From NCBI RefSeq assembly GCF_002356295.1, contig NZ_AP018042.1, forward strand, positions 3,194,361-3,258,360: a stretch of DNA of 64,000 nucleotides, in the 5' to 3' direction. Positions 8,959 to 18,436 of this stretch are shown here, in pieces (within the stretch, counting starts at the first letter, position 1; every line of letters starts with the position of its first letter). This stretch comes from Labilibaculum antarcticum. Lineage in GTDB: Bacteria; Bacteroidota; Bacteroidia; Bacteroidales; Marinifilaceae. The notes beneath the pieces are model-generated. The model was not told the origin of the DNA, ran no database searches, and saw only the letters and a program-made list of their open reading frames with translations. The position numbers and the translations under genes are program-made.

Positions 8959-10407
8959 TTACTTCTGAATATTTGGTAATTGAAGTCCGTATCCTTTAAT
9001 TCTATCTTCACGTTTCAATAAGAAACCAACAAAAATTGCTAAAGCTCCTAAGCCTGCAAAAATCATCATTGGGTTCGTGTAATCGTAAAGAGGTATTTCT
9101 GTTCCTGCTGCCTTTGCAATAACAACTTCAGGATTTGATTTATCCAATACATATCCTATTAATAAAGGTACTCCCATTAATCCCCAATTCTGAATCCAGA
9201 AAATTAAAGAAAAAGCTGTTCCCAATTGATTTTCAGGAATAATCTTTGGTACTGAAGGCCACATTGCTGATGGCACAAGAGATAATGCAATTCCTAATAC
9301 AATAGTTAAAACAACAGCTACATACCAGTAGTTCAAGATTGGTAAAGAGAATATGGTATGTACTAATAAAATTAATACAGCACCAATGATCATGATAGTT
9401 GCTCCTTTTCCTTTTTTGTCGTAAATACCACCGAAAATAGGCGTTAAGAATAATGTTCCTAAAGGCAATAAACTTGGTATCATACCTGCAGTACTTTGAG
9501 ATAAGCCATATTTATTAACCATTAAGTCTGCTGCATATTTTATAAATGGGAAAACCGATGAGTAAAATAAAACACATAAAATAGCGATTAACCAAAAGCC
9601 TTTATTTCCTATTATTTGTCGTAAATCTGAGAATATACTTGACCATAATTCATTCATCGACATTGGCTTCACAGCTTCTGCATTAGGATCAGTTTCCGAC
9701 AATTCTAATTTTTTATCCATAGACATATAGATGAAGAATGCAATGAAACCAATAACCAATAGCACCAATGCAAAAGCAATAGGTGCAGAAATACTTGGTG
9801 ACATTTTTTCAATTAATTGTCCATTTTCAACAACTGTATGAACGCTTGAAAAATACATTGCCAACGGCACAGGAGCAGCCAAAGCTAGCATCGTTCCTAA
9901 TCGAGCAACAGCCATTTGCATACCCATTGCAAATGCCATCTCGTAGCCCTTAAACCACTTAACGATAATTTTAGAAACCGTGATTCCAGCAATCTCAACT
10001 CCAATAGCAAAAATTGCGAATCCTATAGATGCGTAAAATACTTGAGTATGAATACCAAAGGTTGTGTCGGTAATTAAAGTCGGGTTTGAAATTGCCCAAA
10101 ACTTAATTGCAGCTCCCACAACCATTATACCTGAAGACATTAAGCCTGTGAAACGAGCACCCATTCTATCGAGGATAATTCCTCCAAAAATAAGCATTAG
10201 TAGGAATACATTAAACCACCCGTAGGCGCTTGTGAAAATTCCATAGGTTGTACTTGACCATCCAAACTCAGATTCGAGCATCGGTTTTAAAGGAGACATT
10301 ACATCTGTTAAATAATAACCAGCAAACATGGTGATAGAAATTATTCCTAATGCTCCCCATCTTGCTGCTTTCGAGTCTCGAAGGCTTTGTCTTATTGCTT
10401 CAGTCAT
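8959..10407 (-). CDS. MFS transporter, tandem paralogue 3
   Basis: The 482-residue protein is the most upstream member of the tandem MFS set. It has about twelve membrane segments, motif A copies FGGIILDRMGARFTG and GGIYDKKGKGATI, and the family tail KREDRIKGYGLQLP. It carries an extra loop near residues 195-215 (VENGQLIEKMSPS) that paralogue 1 lacks. The gene is divergent from nicotinate phosphoribosyltransferase, with a 175-base gap that should hold both promoters. The substrate is unknown; the paralogues may divide related peptides or organic acids between them. Confidence 0.85.
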   Translation of the reverse strand: MTEAIRQSLRDSKAARWGALGIISITMFAGYYLTDVMSPLKPMLESEFGWSSTTYGIFTSAYGWFNVFLLMLIFGGIILDRMGARFTGLMSSGIMVVGAAIKFWAISNPTLITDTTFGIHTQVFYASIGFAIFAIGVEIAGITVSKIIVKWFKGYEMAFAMGMQMAVARLGTMLALAAPVPLAMYFSSVHTVVENGQLIEKMSPSISAPIAFALVLLVIGFIAFFIYMSMDKKLELSETDPNAEAVKPMSMNELWSSIFSDLRQIIGNKGFWLIAILCVLFYSSVFPFIKYAADLMVNKYGLSQSTAGMIPSLLPLGTLFLTPIFGGIYDKKGKGATIMIIGAVLILLVHTIFSLPILNYWYVAVVLTIVLGIALSLVPSAMWPSVPKIIPENQLGTAFSLIFWIQNWGLMGVPLLIGYVLDKSNPEVVIAKAAGTEIPLYDYTNPMMIFAGLGALAIFVGFLLKREDRIKGYGLQLPNIQK

Positions 10408-10582
10408 ATCTTTTATTTATCTGTTAATGTTAAGGTATTGTTTAAGGCTTGCTAAAGTAGGATTATTCCCATTATAAACAAAAAGCATATATCATGTTTT
10501 ATCTAATGATATCGATTCCATATTTCTGGGCATAATAGCAGATAATCCCTATCTTTAACAAGATTTTATTTAATTTAATCGA

Positions 10583-12004
10583 ATGAACACATTAACAGAA
10601 AATTCAGGTTTATATACTGATTATTATGAGCTAACCATGGCTCAGGGATATTTTTTAAGTGGTAAAAAAGATGAAAAAACCGTCTTTGATTACTATTACA
10701 GAACCAATCCGTATGATGGTGGTTACCTCGTTTTTGCAGGATTACAAGACCTGCTTGAAATATTAAAAACTTTTAATTACAGTAAAGAGAATATTGATTT
10801 TTTGAGGAAAACAGGATTGAAAGATGAATTTCTGGAGTATCTAAAGGAGTTTAAATTTTCGGCTACTGTTTTTAGTATGAAAGAAGGGGAAATTGTATTT
10901 CCAAACGAACCTTTGGTAAGGGTTGAAGGAAATATCATTGAAGCTCAATTAATTGAGACCTTACTTTTAAATTATTTGAATTTTCAATCGCTAATTGCTA
11001 CCAAAGCTTGCCGAATAAGAGATGTGATAGGTGATAAGGACTTTACTGATTTTGGATTACGCAGAGCTCAGGGCTTGGGCGGAATACATGCGAGTCGTGC
11101 TGCTGTTATAGGAGGGGCAAATACAACCTCGAATGTTTACAGTGCATTTAATTACGATATTCCGGTTACAGGAACGCAGGCTCATTCCTGGGTTCAGAGT
11201 TTTGATTATGAGTTGGAGGCATTTCGTAGTTATGCTGCTATTAATCCCGATTCAACGGTATTGCTGGTTGATACCTACAACACACTTAAATCGGGTATGC
11301 CTAATGCAATAATTGTTGCAAAGGAATTGGAAGCCGAAGGACATAAAATGATTGGTATCCGTTTGGATAGTGGTGATTTAGCCTATTTAAGTAGAAAGGC
11401 AAGAAAAATGCTTGATGATGCTGGTTTGGATTATGTGAAAATTATTGCATCAAATCAGTTGAATGAGTACGTAATTAAAAGTTTGAACGATCAGGGAGCA
11501 CAGATTGATGGTTATGGGATTGGTACGGAATTGGTTACGGGGAAAGATGCCGGAGCTCTTGATGGTGTTTATAAATTAGTTCAGATTAAGGGGATTCCAA
11601 GATTGAAAATATCCGAGAACATTGAAAAAATAACCATGCCTGGAAAGAAAAAGGTAATGCGTTATTTCGATGAGGACGGAATGTTTTTTAGAGATGGGAT
11701 TCTTTTAGAGAATGAAGAATCAACCAATCGTCTGTTTCATCCTTTTCATAGCCATAAGCACACTTACGTAACGGATTATAAGTGTGAAGAATTAATGAGT
11801 AAGGTGATGGAAAATGGAGAGATATTAATTGAAAGCCAATCTCCGGTTGAAATAAATGCCTATGTAAGGAAACGCTTTGCACAGTTGCCTGATGGACACA
11901 AACGATTTATTAGTCCGCACATATACAAGGTTGGATTCTCTGAAAACATCTTGGGTGTGAGAGATCATATTTTAATGGATATTCGATCAAAAATAGGAGG
12001 ATAA
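10583..12004 (+). CDS. pncB: nicotinate phosphoribosyltransferase
   Basis: The enzyme joins nicotinate and PRPP to give nicotinate mononucleotide in the NAD salvage (Preiss-Handler) pathway. Visible family signatures are the N-terminal LYTDYYELTMAQGYF, the segment FGLRRAQGLGG, the catalytic-histidine context GTQAHSWVQSF, the PRPP-site-like IGIRLDSGDLAYLSRKAR and GYGIGTELVT. At 473 residues it falls in the longer (about 470-490) class of bacterial and archaeal enzymes. It is cytosolic. The gene appears monocistronic, divergent from an MFS gene, and followed by 150 bases with no clear terminator. Confidence 0.94.
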   Translation: MNTLTENSGLYTDYYELTMAQGYFLSGKKDEKTVFDYYYRTNPYDGGYLVFAGLQDLLEILKTFNYSKENIDFLRKTGLKDEFLEYLKEFKFSATVFSMKEGEIVFPNEPLVRVEGNIIEAQLIETLLLNYLNFQSLIATKACRIRDVIGDKDFTDFGLRRAQGLGGIHASRAAVIGGANTTSNVYSAFNYDIPVTGTQAHSWVQSFDYELEAFRSYAAINPDSTVLLVDTYNTLKSGMPNAIIVAKELEAEGHKMIGIRLDSGDLAYLSRKARKMLDDAGLDYVKIIASNQLNEYVIKSLNDQGAQIDGYGIGTELVTGKDAGALDGVYKLVQIKGIPRLKISENIEKITMPGKKKVMRYFDEDGMFFRDGILLENEESTNRLFHPFHSHKHTYVTDYKCEELMSKVMENGEILIESQSPVEINAYVRKRFAQLPDGHKRFISPHIYKVGFSENILGVRDHILMDIRSKIGG

Positions 12005-12156
12005 TCCTGGTTGTATTAATTAGTGGGCAATATTTATTCATGAATAATTGTGCGGTTGTTCATGATCCCACTTTGTTCGCTCGCCATGGCTCATTAATTA
12101 TTCAAAATGATATAATACAGTTTGCTGATTGAATCATAAAATCCAATTCAATTTCG

Positions 12157-13275
12157 ATGAAAAATTTAGATTCCCAAATAATTCGTCCAACACTTTTGCT
12201 TGATAAAGCTAAATGTATAACTAATATTGAAACGATGCTGGCTAAGGCTCAGCGTTCAAATACTCGTTTACGACCTCATTTTAAAACGCATCAATCGGCT
12301 CAGATTGGTGAATGGTTTAAGGAAAGAGGAGTAGATGCGATTGCTGTTTCATCTATGAAAATGGCGGAATATTTTGCGAATAATGGATGGAAAGATATAA
12401 CAGTTGCCATTCCTATAAATGTACGCGAAATTGGTCTGATTAATGTGTTAGCGTCTAAAACTCAACTGAATTTAGTTGTTGAGTCTCGAGAAGCTATTCT
12501 GTTCTTGCAATCAGAACTAGAGCATGCTGTAGGTATATTTCTTAAAGTAGATACAGGCAATAAGCGTTCAGGTATTCCTGCAGAAGCAACTGGTTCTATT
12601 CGTTTGTTAGTGGATTTGATGAAGGAATCCGACAAGTTAAATTGCAAAGGATTTCTGGCTCATACCGGGCATAATTATCAAGCAAAAGATCAGGCGGAAA
12701 TACATAAAAATCATAGTAAGACATTGCTGGCTTTAAATGAGTTAAAAGATATTTTTCGTAAAGAGATTCCTGAAATTGAAGTGTCACTTGGTGATACACC
12801 AGCTTGCAGTATTAGCGAAGAATTTTATGGGATTGATGAAATTCGTCCGGGCAATTTTGTTTTTTATGATATTATGCAATATGTATTAGGTTCATGTGAT
12901 GAGGATCAAATAGCAGTAGCTATGGCATGCCCGATTATTGCAAGGAATATTGATCGCAACGAATTGGTGATTCATGGTGGTGGCGTTCATTTTTCTAAAG
13001 AGTATTTAGAAGCAGATGATGAAGGAACTAAACTATATGGTAGTATTGTTCGCATTACTGAAAATGGATGGAGTGGGATTTTAGGTGGAGGATATTTAGC
13101 AAGCCTGTCACAAGAGCATGGAATTATTCGCTGCAGCGTTGAATTATTCGATGAGTTTGTAGTTGGAGATCTAATCGGAATCTTGCCGGTGCATTCGTGC
13201 ATGACTGCTAATTTAATGGGGAGATTGATGACCACAGAAGGGGAATGGATTGAAACAATGAACAGTAAACAGTGA
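12157..13275 (+). CDS. D-threonine aldolase / D-serine dehydratase-like PLP enzyme
   Basis: The 372-residue protein is a fold-type III PLP enzyme. An alanine-racemase-like barrel carries the presumed PLP lysine Lys43 in RPHFKTHQS, followed by a C-terminal beta domain. PVHSC (His346 and Cys348) matches the metal-binding His-x-Cys pair of eukaryotic D-serine dehydratase and D-threonine aldolases, which supports a metal-dependent D-hydroxyamino acid lyase. Whether it removes D-serine or cleaves D-threonine or related beta-hydroxy amino acids is not decidable here. It is cytosolic, with no partner genes. A repeat-rich spacer follows the stop codon. Confidence 0.85.
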   Translation: MKNLDSQIIRPTLLLDKAKCITNIETMLAKAQRSNTRLRPHFKTHQSAQIGEWFKERGVDAIAVSSMKMAEYFANNGWKDITVAIPINVREIGLINVLASKTQLNLVVESREAILFLQSELEHAVGIFLKVDTGNKRSGIPAEATGSIRLLVDLMKESDKLNCKGFLAHTGHNYQAKDQAEIHKNHSKTLLALNELKDIFRKEIPEIEVSLGDTPACSISEEFYGIDEIRPGNFVFYDIMQYVLGSCDEDQIAVAMACPIIARNIDRNELVIHGGGVHFSKEYLEADDEGTKLYGSIVRITENGWSGILGGGYLASLSQEHGIIRCSVELFDEFVVGDLIGILPVHSCMTANLMGRLMTTEGEWIETMNSKQ

Positions 13276-13540
13276 TCAGTTAGCAGAGAACTTAATTCAG
13301 TGCACTTGGAGTTCGTTTCAGTGGACATGGAACTTCATTCAGTGAATAGTTATCAATGATCAGTAAACAGAGAACAGTGATCAGTTAACTTGAAGTTCGT
13401 TTCAGTAGGCTTGGAGCTGTATTCAGTGCACTTGGAGTTCGTTTCAGTAGGCTGGGAACTTCATTCAGTGAATAGTTATCAATGATCAGTAAACAGAGAA
13501 CAGTATTCAGTTAGTAAACAGTGATCAGTACGATTTGTTT
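13276..13540. repeat. imperfect 126-base tandem repeat with shorter CAGT-rich subrepeats
   Basis: The block AGTGCACTTGGAGTTCGTTT occurs at 13300 and again at 13426. TTCATTCAGTGAATAGTTAT, followed by CAATGATCAGTAAACAG, occurs at 13334 and 13460. This gives a period of 126 bases. Inside, variants of CAGTGATCAGTTA and AACAGAGAACAGT recur at shorter intervals. There is no spacer diversity as in CRISPR, and no open frame runs through on the plus strand. Confidence 0.8.
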
Positions 13541-13551
13541 GCTGATGAAAG

Positions 13552-14016
13552 ATGAAGATGATGAATTATCAGAAGGTGTTGCAACGATTCAAGTTAGACA
13601 AAATAAAAAAATCCATTGTAGCCGAGATTACTTGTGCTGACAATTCTAATGGAGTAATTGCAGCATCTTTGGCATTGGGAATATTTATTGCCTTTTCTCC
13701 GGCTTGGGGCTTTCAAACAGTACTTGCAATATCCTTGGCTTTGCTTTTGAAATTAAACAAAGTGCTTGCTTTGATTACTGTTAATATTAGTAGTATCCCT
13801 CCTTTAATTCCTCTAATTATAATTGCAGGTTATCAGACAGGTGCACTTGTTTTGCATGGTGAATTCCAGAAGGAAGTGCCGGATTTGATGAACCTAAGTA
13901 CTTTGGGTGAAAATTATTTGCAATTTGCCTTGGGTTCGTTGGTGTTTGCAATAATGATTGGTGTAATTTTCTATTTGGTGATTTCTCTGATTTTAGGAAG
14001 ATATCGGAAGTTGTAA
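13552..14016 (+). CDS. DUF2062 family membrane protein
   Basis: The 154-residue protein has an N-terminal amphipathic stretch and three to four hydrophobic segments. The signature around residues 42-60 (ALGIFIAFSPAWGFQT) and the NISSIPPLIPL segment are typical of DUF2062. Members occur alone or fused to glycosyltransferases, and their function is not established. Several ATGs are clustered at the start (MKMMN); the first is used, and the true start may be three codons later. The gene begins immediately after the tandem repeat block, so its promoter may lie within or before the repeats. Confidence 0.8.
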   Translation: MKMMNYQKVLQRFKLDKIKKSIVAEITCADNSNGVIAASLALGIFIAFSPAWGFQTVLAISLALLLKLNKVLALITVNISSIPPLIPLIIIAGYQTGALVLHGEFQKEVPDLMNLSTLGENYLQFALGSLVFAIMIGVIFYLVISLILGRYRKL

Positions 14017-14035
14017 TTTCTTACATCGCAACAAT

Positions 14036-14118
14036 TGGGTTAGGGATTGGAGTGGAAACCCCGCAGGGAGGTACGAACGAGGAGTTGAAACAAAAGCCCG
14101 ACCTGTAAGGGAACCCCA
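14036..14118. repeat. structured G/C-richer intergenic element, possible dispersed repeat
   Basis: This stretch stands out from its AT-rich surroundings, with GGAGTGGAAACCCCGCAGGG and CAAAAGCCCGACC. It resembles in style the AGCGGAAAGCCCG-type elements I recall as frequent at gene ends in Bacteroidota genomes. Only one copy is in this window, so family membership is a recollection rather than something seen. Confidence 0.35.
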
Positions 14119-14120
14119 TA

Positions 14121-14152
14121 AAAAAAGGAACGTACAATCGTACGTTCCTTAC
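14121..14152 (-). terminator. intrinsic terminator of pepD
   Basis: AAGGAACGTAC (14125-14135) and GTACGTTCCTT (14140-14150) form a perfect 11-base-pair stem with an AATC loop. On the minus strand it is followed by a T-run. Confidence 0.85.
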
Positions 14153-14171
14153 ATATCAGTATTTGATTGTA

Positions 14172-15632
14172 TTATTTTATTGGAATGTTTTTCAAGGTTT
14201 CAACTAAGAAATCCCAGAATCTAACAACAGTATCAATTTTTACTTTCTCATCTGGAGAGTGAGGGAAACGGATAGTTGGTCCGAAAGAAATCATATCCCA
14301 ATGAGGGTAAACAGCTCCTAATAAACCACACTCTAAACCAGCGTGAATAGCTTTGGTTTCAGGAATCTTGCCGTACTTGTTGTTGTACACTTCCTGCATG
14401 GTTTTCAAGATTGGAGAATCCATATTTGGTTTCCATCCTGGATATTCACCTTGTAATTTTACTTTACCACCAGCCAATACAAAAGTCGAAACAAATGCTT
14501 GTCCCAAATCGTCTTTTGCAGTATTTACTGATGAACGCAATAAAGCTTGAATGGTAACAACACCGTCTTCACTTACCACACGTGCAAGATTACTTGATGT
14601 TTCAACCAATCCAGGCATAGCATCGCTCATGCGAATAACACCGTTTGGACAAGCGTAAATAGCGTTGATTAAGTTTTTCTGGCCTTTGTTTTTGAATACA
14701 TTCTTTGGAGTATCGGTTGGCTCAGCAATAAGTGTTAAGTTAGGCTCTACTGCAGATAATTCTGCTTTGTAAATAGCTTCGTATTCAGCAACTCCGGCAA
14801 GGAATTTTTCGGTATATCTTTCTGGAACAGCAACAATTGCAAACGACTCACGAGGAATCGCATTACGCAATGATCCACCGTCGACAGAAGACATTCTTAA
14901 TTTGTATTTTTTAGTTGCCACTTTTAAAAAGCGGAATAACAATTTGTTTGAGTTTCCACGACCTAAAATGATCTCCATTCCTGAGTGACCGCCTTTTAAG
15001 CCTTTCATGTATAGCTTGTAGCCAACATATCCTTTTTCAAGCTTATCTTCTTTGTATTTGAAAGTAACATTGGCATCGATACCACCGGCACAACCAACAT
15101 ATAATTCGCCTTCATCTTCCGAATCCATGTTTAGAAGGATATCACCATCTAAAACATCATTTTTAAGACCGAAAGCACCAGTCATACCAGTTTCTTCGTC
15201 AGCGGTAAATAAAGCCTCAACAGGACCATGCTTGATATCAGTTGCCTGAAGAACAGCCATTGCAGCAGCAACTCCCATTCCGTTATCGGCTCCAAGAGTG
15301 GTTCCTTTTGCAGTTACCCAATCTCCATCAATTAAAGTCTCAATAGGATCTTTTGTGAAATCGTGATCAGTATCGGCATTTTTTTGAGGTACCATATCCA
15401 GGTGACCTTGCAATACTACTCCTTTTCGATTTTCGAAACCTGGAGTGGCTGGTTTTTTTATGATGATATTTCCAATAGCATCTTTAATCGTTTCCAATCC
15501 CAAATCTTGTCCGAATTTCATCATGAAATCCTGAATTGCATCTTCGTGCTTCGATGGGCGTGGTATTTGTGTTAATGAATAAAAGTTTTCCCAAATAGCC
15601 TTAGGTTCGAGGCTTAAAATTTCTTTGCTCAT
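14172..15632 (-). CDS. pepD: aminoacyl-histidine dipeptidase (PepD, M20 family)
   Basis: The 486-residue protein matches the PepD/carnosinase-like M20C peptidases, which are cytosolic zinc exopeptidases cleaving Xaa-His and other unblocked dipeptides. Visible motifs are the metal site GHLDMVPQK, the metal-bridging region LGADNGMGVA, the catalytic-glutamate site FTADEETGMTGA, NMDSEDEGELYVGCAGG and the C-terminal metal histidine in FPHSPDEKV. The length and the start (MSKEILSLEPKAIW) agree with the family. The gene has its own terminator, and 157 bases separate it from the next gene upstream, the LacI-type regulator. Confidence 0.94.
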   Translation of the reverse strand: MSKEILSLEPKAIWENFYSLTQIPRPSKHEDAIQDFMMKFGQDLGLETIKDAIGNIIIKKPATPGFENRKGVVLQGHLDMVPQKNADTDHDFTKDPIETLIDGDWVTAKGTTLGADNGMGVAAAMAVLQATDIKHGPVEALFTADEETGMTGAFGLKNDVLDGDILLNMDSEDEGELYVGCAGGIDANVTFKYKEDKLEKGYVGYKLYMKGLKGGHSGMEIILGRGNSNKLLFRFLKVATKKYKLRMSSVDGGSLRNAIPRESFAIVAVPERYTEKFLAGVAEYEAIYKAELSAVEPNLTLIAEPTDTPKNVFKNKGQKNLINAIYACPNGVIRMSDAMPGLVETSSNLARVVSEDGVVTIQALLRSSVNTAKDDLGQAFVSTFVLAGGKVKLQGEYPGWKPNMDSPILKTMQEVYNNKYGKIPETKAIHAGLECGLLGAVYPHWDMISFGPTIRFPHSPDEKVKIDTVVRFWDFLVETLKNIPIK

Positions 15633-15789
15633 TAGTATATTCCTCCGTTAAATTTTAGTGTATTATTATTCAAGAGCACTAAAGGTAGTATTTTTTAGTA
15701 AAGCCGAAAAGAGAATCAGAAAAAGTGATTGTGAATTAAGGATTTTTAAGAATACGGATCGTTTTAAGAGGAAATGCTAGACTAATTGG

Positions 15790-16842
15790 TTAAGCTTCAT
15801 ATAGTTTAATGCTCTCTTGATTAATTATATCGACAGGGAGAAATTCATCTTTTGTAAGCTCATTATTTAAAAGAACATATTCGAATAATTTCCGAACCGC
15901 TTTAAATCCCTGTTGGTAAGGGTGTTGTCCAATTAAGAAATTGATGGTTCCCTGATTAAGGTATTTAATGTTTTGTTCGATTGGATCGAATCCAACAAGG
16001 ATAATGTTACTTAGTTCATTGCTTATCAGATATTTTGCTATTTTGTAGACTTTGGATCCGGTTATGAAAATAGCTTTTATGTTCTTGTTTTTCTTGAGAA
16101 CAGAATCTAATTTTTCCTGAATTATTTCAGGATCTGATTTGGGGATTTCGATACTTATTTTTAGTCCTTGATTTTTCCCCTTATCCATAAAGTAGCTTAG
16201 GAACCCTTGTGTTCTTTGATTTAAATGAAGAACGTTTTCTAAATTTTTTGCCAGATTAATAATTAAAATATCTCCATTTTCAGGAACTCCAAAATCGACT
16301 AAATTGGCTGCGACTCTTCCGCCATGAAAACCATCACTGCCAACATAAGCCAGATAATTACTTTTATCTAATTTTGATTCGATGAAGACATATGGAATTC
16401 CTCTTTGGTCAAGTTTTTGGCAAAATTCACTACTCTCTTTCGACAAGATGGGAGAAAATACAACACCTGAGGGATTTAGCTCTAAAATAGCTTCTGTTTG
16501 TTTGATGAAATCTTGTTCGTTGTAATGTTCGAAAAAGAAATTTTCAACTTTTAGATGAAATTGTTCCAGTTCTGCAGCGGCTTCACTGATTCCTACCAAA
16601 GGTCTTTTCCAAAAAATATCTTCTTCGGTAGGAGTTGGTAACAGGGAGGCAAAAACACATCGTTTTTTAGAAGTAAGAGCCCTGGCTATTAGGTTAGGCT
16701 GGTAGTTGTTGACTTTTGCGATTTCCAAAATCTTATTTTTGGTTTCTTCGGCAACTTCTCCACGATTGTGAAGAACCCGATCTACAGTTCCCACCGAAAC
16801 ACCAGCTTGTTCTGCAATATCTTTAATACGAATTTTCGCCAT
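15790..16842 (-). CDS. LacI-family regulator of the uronate/TRAP operon
   Basis: The 350-residue protein has a LacI HTH at residues about 5-25 (IKDIAEQAGVSVGTVDRVL) and an effector domain that ends in a PBP1-like fold (GQHPYQQGFKAV). The variant recognition helix VGTVDRVLH rather than VSTVSRAL is typical of the subgroup found with sugar-acid operons. It is the last gene in the minus-strand uronate cluster, 133 bases behind the TRAP large permease. This suggests feedback control of the operon, perhaps through the palindromes at 25394-25407 and 25486-25497. The effector is not known; a uronate or KDG is the obvious guess. Confidence 0.85.
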   Translation of the reverse strand: MAKIRIKDIAEQAGVSVGTVDRVLHNRGEVAEETKNKILEIAKVNNYQPNLIARALTSKKRCVFASLLPTPTEEDIFWKRPLVGISEAAAELEQFHLKVENFFFEHYNEQDFIKQTEAILELNPSGVVFSPILSKESSEFCQKLDQRGIPYVFIESKLDKSNYLAYVGSDGFHGGRVAANLVDFGVPENGDILIINLAKNLENVLHLNQRTQGFLSYFMDKGKNQGLKISIEIPKSDPEIIQEKLDSVLKKNKNIKAIFITGSKVYKIAKYLISNELSNIILVGFDPIEQNIKYLNQGTINFLIGQHPYQQGFKAVRKLFEYVLLNNELTKDEFLPVDIINQESIKLYEA

Positions 16843-16975
16843 TTTATACCTTATTTCTTACAACTTAGATGACAGAATAGATTTTTTTACTAAAAAGCTA
16901 ACAATTATAAATAAGTGACAAAAGTAAGTGTTCTGTGTTTATCAATTGAATTTTCCCGCATTATTAATTTTTTAA

Positions 16976-18436
16976 TTAAAATCCAAATGTATTTGGTAGC
17001 CACATGCTTAAATCCGAAATGTAAGTAACCAATAACAAACACACGATCATAGCTATAAACATTGGGAGCAATGGTTTTATTACTTGCTGTATCTTAATGT
17101 TGGCTACACTACATCCTATAAATAAAACAGAACCAACTGGCGGCGTACAAAGGCCAACGCTAAGATTTAGTACCATGATGATTCCAAAATGTACAGGATC
17201 AATTCCTAAGTCTACAACAATAGGTAAAAAAATTGGGGTAAAGATGAGTACGGCGGGAGTCATATCCATAAAAACGCCAACAAATAAAAGAATCAGATTA
17301 ATCATTAATAAAATAACAATTGGATTATCGCTAAGGCCTAATAAAGCAGAGCTTACATTCTGAGGAATGTTTTCGTAGGCCATAATCCATGATAAACCAA
17401 TGCAGGTTGCAACAAGAATTAATACAATTGCAGTGGTTTTAACTGATCCAAGTACAATTTTTGGAATATCCTTAACTGTAATTTCTTTGTAGATTAAGCT
17501 TAAGATAAGAGCGTAAAGAACGGCAACAGCAGAAGCTTCAGTGGCTGTGAAAAATCCAGCTATAATTCCACCAATTACGATGATCAGTAAAAACAGACTA
17601 GGAATGGCTTGCCATAATATTTTTAATCCCCTTTTCATCCCAGCACCTTTATTGCGTAAACGATAGGTAATAAAAGCAATTGAAAACACTCCGAGAGTAC
17701 TGCTAGCTCCATTAAATCCTGCTTGAGAACTTTCCTTTATTACATTTAAACCATAGATCGCAGATAGTAAAATTGCAATTCCAACAAAAACCTTAGCAAG
17801 AGTTTTTAGCATTAAACCGGCTCCTTGTTTTCGATATATTGAGATACACATTGCTGTTATCATGATCGAAAATCCCGTAAGGAGACCTGGAATATAACCT
17901 GCCAAAAAGAGTGCCGTAATGGATGCTCCGCCACTTGCTAATGAGTATACAATTAGAATATTGCTTGGAGGAATAGACAAACCGGTTGTTGCTGATGCGA
18001 TATTGACTGAGGCACTAAAGCTTTCGTCATATCCTTCTTTTTTCATTTGTGGTCCCATAATGGCTCCAATGGCTGATGCTGAGGCTGCTGCCGAGCCAGA
18101 AATAGCTCCAAACAGCATATTGGCAAAGACATTAACAAAGGCTAAACTTGCGGGTAATCTGCCAACCAAAACACGCGCCAGATTAATTAAACGAATTGCA
18201 ATTCCTCCGCTATTCATAATGTTTCCAGCGAGTATGAAAAATGGGATTGCCAAAAGGGCAAAACTATCCAATCCTGTTGCCATTCTTTGTGCAAAGGTCG
18301 CAAATGCAGGTAAAGAGTCAATACTTACAAGCATGGTTAGTATTCCAGATATACCAATGCTGAAAGCAATAGGTACTCCGGCTATCAGTAAGAATAGAAA
18401 CGATACGATTAGTACAATAATTCCAATATATTCCAT
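16976..18436 (-). CDS. dctM: TRAP transporter large permease (DctM family)
   Basis: The 486-residue polytopic membrane protein is the ion-coupled translocation subunit of a TRAP transporter. It shows DctM signatures such as IPFFILAGNIMNSGG, GAISGSAAASASAIG, IPPSNILIVY and LNLSVGLCTPPVG. It is about 60 residues longer than the usual 425-430, because of an insertion at about residues 212-268 containing one or two extra hydrophobic segments. Its start codon overlaps the stop of the small permease (TAATG), indicating translational coupling. Given its place in a uronate cluster, glucuronate or a related hexuronate is the likely substrate. Confidence 0.93.
   Translation of the reverse strand: MEYIGIIVLIVSFLFLLIAGVPIAFSIGISGILTMLVSIDSLPAFATFAQRMATGLDSFALLAIPFFILAGNIMNSGGIAIRLINLARVLVGRLPASLAFVNVFANMLFGAISGSAAASASAIGAIMGPQMKKEGYDESFSASVNIASATTGLSIPPSNILIVYSLASGGASITALFLAGYIPGLLTGFSIMITAMCISIYRKQGAGLMLKTLAKVFVGIAILLSAIYGLNVIKESSQAGFNGASSTLGVFSIAFITYRLRNKGAGMKRGLKILWQAIPSLFLLIIVIGGIIAGFFTATEASAVAVLYALILSLIYKEITVKDIPKIVLGSVKTTAIVLILVATCIGLSWIMAYENIPQNVSSALLGLSDNPIVILLMINLILLFVGVFMDMTPAVLIFTPIFLPIVVDLGIDPVHFGIIMVLNLSVGLCTPPVGSVLFIGCSVANIKIQQVIKPLLPMFIAMIVCLLLVTYISDLSMWLPNTFGF

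Noticed and set aside
12987-13328. 113-codon minus-strand frame running into the 126-base repeat
   Set aside because: It is mostly the reverse of the D-threonine aldolase-like gene and shows no protein features.
13276-13540. possible CRISPR array
   Set aside because: Units vary in length and sequence, there are no unique spacers of constant size, and no cas genes lie nearby.
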